Below the pieces are notes generated by a model that was given only the letters and a program-made list of their open reading frames with translations, ran no database searches and had not been told where the DNA came from. 64,000 nucleotides of DNA from an uncultured Alphaproteobacteria bacterium (GTDB taxonomy: Bacteria > Pseudomonadota > Alphaproteobacteria > RF32 > CAG-239). Shown piece after piece: positions 57,886 through 64,000 of this stretch. The DNA is taken from NCBI GenBank assembly GCA_944390275.1, contig CALXPL010000001.1, positions 518,195 through 582,194 on the forward strand. The letters run 5' to 3'. The stretch's first letter is position 1. The number at the start of each line of letters is the position of its first letter. A program made the translations under genes and the position numbers.

Positions 57886-58686
57886 ATGAGAAAATTTACT
57901 TTATTAACTTCGGTTTTATTAACGGCTCCTTTTTCTGTGGGCAAAGTTTCAGCACAATGCGTTGCGACGCAAGATTGTGCGGCTTTAGGTTATACGGAAA
58001 CCTCATGTGAAAGTGGCGGTATCAAATGTCCGTTTGGCAATACATGGGCTTGTAAAAGTGAAAGCTGCGACCGAGGAAAAGATAATCCCGATTGTACCTA
58101 CGGTTCTATTTATTATAATGACGGAACTTGTATAAAAGAGTTTGTATCGGGACGAATTCCTATCGGAGTTGTCGTTTATATGGATACCGTAGATAATCAA
58201 AAATGGATAATGGCTTTAGACAATGCGAGAAGTAATGTAAAATGGTCAACGGAAGAGGTTGATGTACCGGAAATTACAAATTATACACTGAAACGAACCG
58301 CAATAAGTGATTTGAAGAGTTGCGAAAATACAAAGGCCATGTTAGCCTTAGGTGAATCGAAATATCCAGCGGCGGCAGCGGCCAAGAATTATGCACCAGC
58401 GGGAGCGGAAAGTACCAAAGGGAAATGGTGTTTGCCGTCAGCGGGTATTTGGAATATGGTTAATAATCATCGAACGGAAATAGACGCGGCGATTTCACGG
58501 GCAAGTGGAACGGCTTTTTCATCTTCATCATTTTATTATTATTATTGGTCGTCGTCCGAGTACTCCTCTAACAACGCGTGGTATTGGGGTTCCTCGGAGG
58601 GGGCGTTCGGTAACAACGATAAGGACGACTACTACTACAACTACAACGGCAACCCCTACTTTGTTCGCCCGGTGCTCGCTATTTAA
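57886..58686 (+). CDS. Secreted Cys-repeat plus DUF1566-like protein with divergent tail (cassette copy 2)
   Basis: 266-aa paralogue of the protein at 6040, with the same signal peptide (MRKFTLLTSVLLTAPFSVGK), one Cys unit (CVATQDCAALGYTETSC), DUF1566-like region (IPIGVVVY, WIMALDNA, GKWCLP) and a C-terminal YYWSSSEY start of tail, ending FVRPVLAI. The block 58354-58486 is almost identical to 6520-6652 (4 differences in 133 nt by eye), although flanking parts of the two genes are clearly more diverged. The tail is Asn/Tyr/Asp-rich (NNDKDDYYYNYNGNPY). SD AAAGGAG lies before the ATG at 57886. Confidence 0.85.
   Translation: MRKFTLLTSVLLTAPFSVGKVSAQCVATQDCAALGYTETSCESGGIKCPFGNTWACKSESCDRGKDNPDCTYGSIYYNDGTCIKEFVSGRIPIGVVVYMDTVDNQKWIMALDNARSNVKWSTEEVDVPEITNYTLKRTAISDLKSCENTKAMLALGESKYPAAAAAKNYAPAGAESTKGKWCLPSAGIWNMVNNHRTEIDAAISRASGTAFSSSSFYYYYWSSSEYSSNNAWYWGSSEGAFGNNDKDDYYYNYNGNPYFVRPVLAI
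58546..58674 (+). other. GC-rich divergent 3' tail of DUF1566-like gene, copy 2
   Basis: Begins with the WSSSEY anchor and ends with the VRPV anchor shared with 6703-6813. In between, codons are mainly AAC, TAC, GAC, TCC and GGC, unlike the surrounding TAT/AAT-type host usage (compare the preceding TTTTATTATTATTAT). AAC-rich runs are a hallmark of retroelement templates and their targets, hence the interest. No repeat of this tail is present elsewhere in the window. Confidence 0.6.
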
Positions 58687-58713
58687 TTTTTGAGCTAAAT
58701 AAATATTTATAAT

Positions 58714-58733
58714 AACCTCCCGCGGGAGGTTTT
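58714..58733 (+). terminator. Terminator after cassette copy 2; right boundary hairpin
   Basis: AACCTCC / GGAGGTT stem with CGCG loop, followed by TTTATTGTTTG. Same arm sequence as the other three boundary hairpins. Confidence 0.85.
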
Positions 58734-58772
58734 ATTGTTTGATTATGTGGTTGGTGAAAAAAATGTCTTTAA

Positions 58773-58800
58773 TTGACAATTTATGAAATCATGCTATTTT
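58773..58800 (+). promoter_or_regulatory. Predicted promoter of membrane protein gene
   Basis: TTGACA, 16-nt spacer, TATTTT; 26 nt before the start codon of the 242-aa membrane protein. Confidence 0.55.
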
Positions 58801-58825
58801 TCGAGAAAAAAGAGGGTTTTTATTG

Positions 58826-59554
58826 ATGAATACATCGTTGCATGCGAAAAGTTTTTCTGCTTCACAGATGTTCCGTGAAGCCATTGGTTATTGTTTGGAA
58901 AATAGTCGTGCCATGGGTTTTTTTGTTTTGGGACAAATTCTTTTTTCTGCTGTATTCGTCTTTATTGGCGGTTGGACACAAGAATATTTTTTGCTTTGGG
59001 CTTTTGCTTATTACGCTTTTACTTATGCTTTTTTTCGGTTTTTGTTTCAACGTGAACCCTATCTTTTAAGTTGGAAATTGTTGGCAACTTTAGTTCCTTC
59101 CGTGAAAATCATCTTCCTTGTTTTTCTTTGTGTTTTGATTTTGGCTATGCTTCCTTTTTTGCCTTATGTGATGAATGGTGTTTCTTTGGAAGTGAAAGAT
59201 AATTATACTTTTTTCTTAAAGCAATATATGCAAGATTCTCAATCTGTTGATATTGTTTTAAATGTTGTATTTACTGTCTTTTCTCCTTATTTATTTCTTC
59301 GCCCTTTTTTGGCTTGGATTGGAGCTGTTTTAGGTCGTAGCGGTTCTATTCTTTCCGCTTTCACTCGTACAAAAGGTTATTATTTTCCTATGCTCCTTTT
59401 GATGATTGTTTTTAATCTGGTTTTCGGTGGATTGTTTTTTGCTTTGCGTATGGATATGATTAACGTTTGGGTGGTCGTCTTCTTGTCCGCTCCCTTGATT
59501 CTCTTTTTTAATTTGGTTATGGCTCGCGTTTATAACTACTTTTTTCTTTCTTGA
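58826..59554 (+). CDS. Hypothetical multi-pass membrane protein
   Basis: 242-aa protein with about six hydrophobic segments (residues ~30-50, 58-75, 88-112, 140-165, 183-205, 215-238) and a hydrophilic central loop. N-terminal NTSLHAKSFSASQMFREAIGYCLENSRAMG is likely cytoplasmic. It resembles glycerophosphoryl-type or YihY-like hydrophobic proteins only in topology; no family is assigned. ATG at 58826 is used; a TTG directly before it extends the frame by one codon. It lies convergent to ligA, 5 nt from its end. Confidence 0.7.
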   Translation: MNTSLHAKSFSASQMFREAIGYCLENSRAMGFFVLGQILFSAVFVFIGGWTQEYFLLWAFAYYAFTYAFFRFLFQREPYLLSWKLLATLVPSVKIIFLVFLCVLILAMLPFLPYVMNGVSLEVKDNYTFFLKQYMQDSQSVDIVLNVVFTVFSPYLFLRPFLAWIGAVLGRSGSILSAFTRTKGYYFPMLLLMIVFNLVFGGLFFALRMDMINVWVVVFLSAPLILFFNLVMARVYNYFFLS

Positions 59555-59559
59555 TTTTT

Positions 59560-61662
<2,103 letters not shown>

Positions 61663-61735
61663 TTATTGTTTTCGGTTTAGTTTATCCGAAGATTCCTAAT
61701 GAATTATAAAGCGAAAAAAATTTTTATTAAAAATC

Positions 61736-61764
61736 TTGATTTTGTATATTTTGTCTGCTATAAT
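61736..61764 (+). promoter_or_regulatory. Predicted sigma-70 promoter upstream of the 122-aa secreted protein
   Basis: TTGATT, 17-nt spacer, TATAAT: near-consensus. The leader to the ATG is about 30 nt, AT-rich and SD-less, showing host-type transcription signals with Bacteroidota-style translation context. Confidence 0.7.
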
Positions 61765-61796
61765 TGTTTTTAGACAAATATTAAAAATAAATAATT

Positions 61797-62165
61797 ATGA
61801 AAAAAATTTTTTTCGCAGCTGCTATGTGCTTGGCTGCAATTTCAATGAATGCTCAGAGTGTAGAAACAGTAAAAGCTGCTGCAGATTCCGTGGCCGTTGA
61901 TACAACCGCTGTGCCGACAAAGGGTAAGACTGTTTATCTCGCGCCGGTAAGTAAAAAATTTGAAACCGTGGTTCTCATCGTCAAAAACGCCGGTTTTGAT
62001 GATGAAACCTGTACTTTCCTTTACGGAGGGAAGTATTATATTGGTGAAAACTTGGCTTATGAAGTAGCCAAGTGCTATAAAGTCGGTTTCCGGTTAGTTT
62101 CTACAGCTTCCGATCCTACTCTGGGGGCTGTTCACTACGTTCTCGAACGTCCGGTGAGCGAATAA
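61797..62165 (+). CDS. Small secreted protein, Bacteroidota-like, SD-less gene
   Basis: 122-aa protein with signal peptide MKKIFFAAAMCLAAISMNAQ, a cleavage style (NAQ) typical of Bacteroidales, then an acidic Ala/Val-rich stretch (AAADSVAVDTTAVP) and a compact C-terminal domain with YLAPVSKKFETVVLIVKNAGFDDE and YKVGFRLV, and GAVHYVLERPVSE at the end. No known family. The ATG follows AATAATT without SD. It ends at a strong terminator shared with the convergent 201-aa gene. Function unknown. Confidence 0.72.
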   Translation: MKKIFFAAAMCLAAISMNAQSVETVKAAADSVAVDTTAVPTKGKTVYLAPVSKKFETVVLIVKNAGFDDETCTFLYGGKYYIGENLAYEVAKCYKVGFRLVSTASDPTLGAVHYVLERPVSE

Positions 62166-62170
62166 ATAAA

Positions 62171-62209
62171 AAAAAGAGCCGTATTCCTTTCGGAGTACCG
62201 CTCTTTTTT
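62171..62209. terminator. Bidirectional terminator between 122-aa and 201-aa genes
   Basis: 13-pair stem with one mismatch and one wobble, starting AGAGC / GCTCT, A-run before and T7 run after. Confidence 0.85.
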
Positions 62210-62220
62210 TGTTGTGTCAT

Positions 62221-62826
62221 TTAGATTTCTTTATCATAACGCGGAACGTATTTTCCGTTTTTAAGAAAATATAATTTCTTTATTTGCTCGGTGTTCTTTT
62301 GTTGCATGCCTTGTATAAATTGTGCAACAGAGAATCGACCTGCTAAGACAGCTCCACATAGCCAACGTTGCTTTATTTGTTCGTTCGTTAAGTTATCTTG
62401 AGGACGATAAGAGCATAACGTTTCTGCGCAATCTAATGCCGGTTTGTCTTGGTTTAAGAGTTCAATGACTGCGTTTTGTGTAAAATTATCACAGCCGAAA
62501 GCTCCCATGTAGTAACAAATACCGATGATTTCATTCGCGCTTAAATAATGTTGAATGCAAAACATTCCGGGGATTATCGAATCCTGCATTACTTCATAAG
62601 TTACTTGCGGATATCCTGCTTTTGCTGCGTATAACTCCGTGATACCTTGTTTTATGGCTTCTTGATGTTTGTCAAACAGGGCACGATTGTAAGAAAAATA
62701 ATCTAGTGATTCTTCTTGAATAGGTGTCTTTTGTTCAAAACTCAAAGAAATCAGCAAAACAACAGCTAAAATGAGTAAGCCTCCGATTGTTTTGATTCCG
62801 TTTTTAATTAAATCTTTTGTTTTCAT
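62221..62826 (-). CDS. Membrane-anchored hypothetical protein, SD-less gene
   Basis: 201-aa protein with one N-terminal anchor or signal segment (IGGLLILAVVLLISLSF) and a hydrophilic, Cys-containing helical domain (MFCIQHYLSANEIIGICYYMGAFGCDNF; CAETLCSYRPQDNL; QRWLCGAVLAGRF) and a C-terminal YVPRYDKEI. Not recognised. The ATG is preceded by ACATTATT with no SD. It lies between infC and the 122-aa gene and is transcribed toward the shared terminator. Confidence 0.68.
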   Translation of the reverse strand: MKTKDLIKNGIKTIGGLLILAVVLLISLSFEQKTPIQEESLDYFSYNRALFDKHQEAIKQGITELYAAKAGYPQVTYEVMQDSIIPGMFCIQHYLSANEIIGICYYMGAFGCDNFTQNAVIELLNQDKPALDCAETLCSYRPQDNLTNEQIKQRWLCGAVLAGRFSVAQFIQGMQQKNTEQIKKLYFLKNGKYVPRYDKEI

Positions 62827-62910
62827 AATAATGTATTTTAATTAATAATAAATTTTTCTTTACAATAGAGTATTTTCGAAATTTTGGCAAGAAGTTTTTG
62901 GGGCTTAAAA

Positions 62911-62935
62911 AAAGAGCCTTGCTTGGCTCTTTCTT
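62911..62935 (-). terminator. Terminator of infC
   Basis: AAAGAGCC / GGCTCTTT 8-bp stem with a 6-nt loop just after the infC stop; on the minus strand it ends in T7. Confidence 0.82.
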
Positions 62936-62938
62936 GTT

Positions 62939-63478
62939 TTATTTTTCAGGGGAAATTATCATCATCATTTGTTTGCCTTCCAATTTGGGGGCGGAATCGA
63001 GTTTACATAATCCCTCCAAATCTTCTAGCAAACGGTCAAGAACTTCTTTACCCATGTCGTTGGCACTCAGCTCACGTCCTTTATAACGCATGGTAAACTT
63101 AACTTTATTTCCTTCTTTTAAGAATTTTTTTGCCTGCTTTACTTTGACTTCATAATCATGAGTGTCAATCATCGGACGAAGTTTTAATTCTTTTATTTCA
63201 ACAACTTTTTGATTCTTTTTGGCTTCGTTCTTTCTCTTCTGAACTTCATACTTGTATTTGCCATAATCTAAAACTTTACATACCGGCGGTGTCGCTTGCG
63301 GAGAAATCTCTATTAAATCTAGTCCGTATTCTTCTGCAACATTTAAGGCTTCTTTTATTGAAACTATGCCTCGATTTTCTCCTTCGGCATCAATTAAACG
63401 AACTTCTTTGGCTTTTATCTCTTCGTTAATGCGTGGTCCGTCACCTTCACGTACTGGCGCATTTGTACTCTCTTTTAT
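62939..63478 (-). CDS. infC: Translation initiation factor IF-3 with non-AUG start
   Basis: IF-3, about 179 aa: prevents premature 50S joining and checks start codons. N-terminal domain contains GPRINEEIKAKEVRLID and YGLDLIEISPQATPPVCK, followed by the basic linker KYKYEVQKRKNEAKKNQK and the C-terminal domain KLRPMIDTHDYEVKVKQAKKFLKEGNKVKFTMRYKGREL. The region upstream of internal Met has no ATG, GTG or TTG in frame. An AGGAGG SD at 63487-63492 is followed by two ATA codons (63479-63481 and 63476-63478; spacings 5 and 8 nt), then AAA GAG AGT. An AUA start is proposed, in line with the rare AUU start of E. coli infC used for autoregulation. Confidence 0.92.
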   Translation of the reverse strand: MKESTNAPVREGDGPRINEEIKAKEVRLIDAEGENRGIVSIKEALNVAEEYGLDLIEISPQATPPVCKVLDYGKYKYEVQKRKNEAKKNQKVVEIKELKLRPMIDTHDYEVKVKQAKKFLKEGNKVKFTMRYKGRELSANDMGKEVLDRLLEDLEGLCKLDSAPKLEGKQMMMIISPEK

Positions 63479-63777
63479 TATTGTAACCTCCTAATTTTGT
63501 TATTAAACAAACCTATATTACAGAACTAATGCTTCTTGGCAAGTAAAATTATGCTTTATATTAAGGAATCTTCATATTATTTTATATGAGAATCTTAGCA
63601 TTGCGAATCACCGTTCTGTTTTGAGTTTGGGTGATAATTGTTTATTATTATTCTAAAATCGTTAATTTTTGGTTTGTTAACAGCCTTAAAATTTAATTTT
63701 TTTTAAATTAAAATGGCAAAGATTCAAATACTTATCTATTTACTCACAAAAAAGTTATATTTTTTTTAAAAAAGTTG

Positions 63778-63806
63778 TTGACTTTCATTCCCTGTCGTTT
63801 TATAAG
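63778..63806 (+). promoter_or_regulatory. Strong predicted promoter reading off the right edge
   Basis: TTGACT, 17-nt spacer, TATAAG, followed by a GC-containing discriminator. This is the best promoter match in the window and is divergent from infC. The remaining 63482-63777 interval is AT-rich and shows no gene. Confidence 0.6.
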
Positions 63807-64000
63807 CACTTCTTGTCAGCCGGCGAGAGCTTGGAACAACAAAGCAAACAAGCCGCTGATAGTTATAAAGAAGTAGTGAATAGGAAGAGGGGATACGCAG
63901 ACGGTATATTAAGAAGAAGAAATGAAGTCTGTGATATTTCTAAAGGAACCAAGAAAATTCTTTTGAAGAAAGTAAGACAGACAGGATGAGCAATCATTTA
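63807..64000 (+). other. Transcribed leader or start of a stable RNA (unassigned)
   Basis: 194-nt purine-rich, less AT-rich stretch downstream of the strong promoter, with no ATG-started gene. One frame is open to a TGA at 63978-63980 but begins without a usable start. Likely a long untranslated leader, for example of a stable RNA operon, but nothing here matches a specific RNA. Low confidence. Confidence 0.35.

Noticed and set aside
61740..61797. Bacteroidota-type promoter (TAnnTTTG) upstream of the 122-aa gene
   Set aside because: The pattern does not fit at correct spacing, while a near-consensus TTGATT-17-TATAAT promoter does.
63786..63980. Open frame of about 64 codons at the right end
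   Set aside because: No ATG, GTG or TTG start with an SD; more likely untranslated leader after the promoter at 63778.

Overview
The window looks like the chromosome of an AT-rich, Gram-negative alphaproteobacterium, probably host-associated or gut-living. Alphaproteobacterial marks are the atpI-atpB-atpE-atpF'-atpF order with a split b/b' stalk pair, a DUF1150 gene, a DUF721-DsbA pair, YbjN and YdcH/DUF465 proteins and ruvCAB-ybgC-tolQRA. An L-lactate dehydrogenase and pyruvate phosphate dikinase suggest fermentative, PPi-linked glycolysis. Assignment to an uncultured gut order is inference.

Layout. 1-4.9 kb: yggU-folD-DedA-like, infA, DUF1150, lepA, GNAT. 4.9-7.3 kb: a two-gene cassette (secreted Cys-rich protein plus DUF1566-like protein with an odd GC-rich tail) and a small Cys-rich relative. 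7.3-12.3 kb (minus): DUF465, mutY, tRNA-Leu, uppP, response regulator, M23 peptidase, xseA. 12.4-13.3 kb: two unknown genes without Shine-Dalgarno (SD) sequences. 13.4-16.7 kb (minus): ftsY, mtaB, ldh. 17-24.5 kb: acpP, fabF, mltG, YbjN, lgt, degenerate GGDEF, queA, pheA. 24.5-28.2 kb (minus): F0 operon, DsbA-like, DciA-like. 28.3-29.4 kb: fliO-fliP. 29.6 kb: outer-membrane barrel. 30.4-39.2 kb (minus): a Bacteroidota-like island with an outer-membrane protein and two large modular lipoproteins sharing a structured leader. 39.6-42.3 kb: ppdK. 42.5-44.1 kb: three related unknown genes. 44.2-47.9 kb (minus): flippase-like protein, pepP, prmA. 48-56.7 kb: secreted protein, yebC, ruvC, HD protein, ruvA, ruvB, ybgC, tolQRA with SD-less unknown genes interspersed. 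56.7-58.7 kb: second copy of the Cys-rich/DUF1566 cassette. 58.8-63.5 kb: membrane protein, ligA, two unknown genes and infC, which lacks any ATG/GTG/TTG start. 63.8-64 kb: a near-consensus promoter reading off the right edge.

The most unusual content is: (1) the duplicated cassette, each copy bounded by the same type of AACCTCC/GGAGGTT hairpin and ending in a C-terminal tail that differs sharply between copies, recalling targets of diversity-generating retroelements or of cassette recombination; (2) the lipoprotein island with domain-number expansion and a leader RNA whose inner hairpin differs between the two copies while staying paired; (3) a scattered class of genes with no SD and an AT-rich ATT-ATG start context among SD-led core genes.
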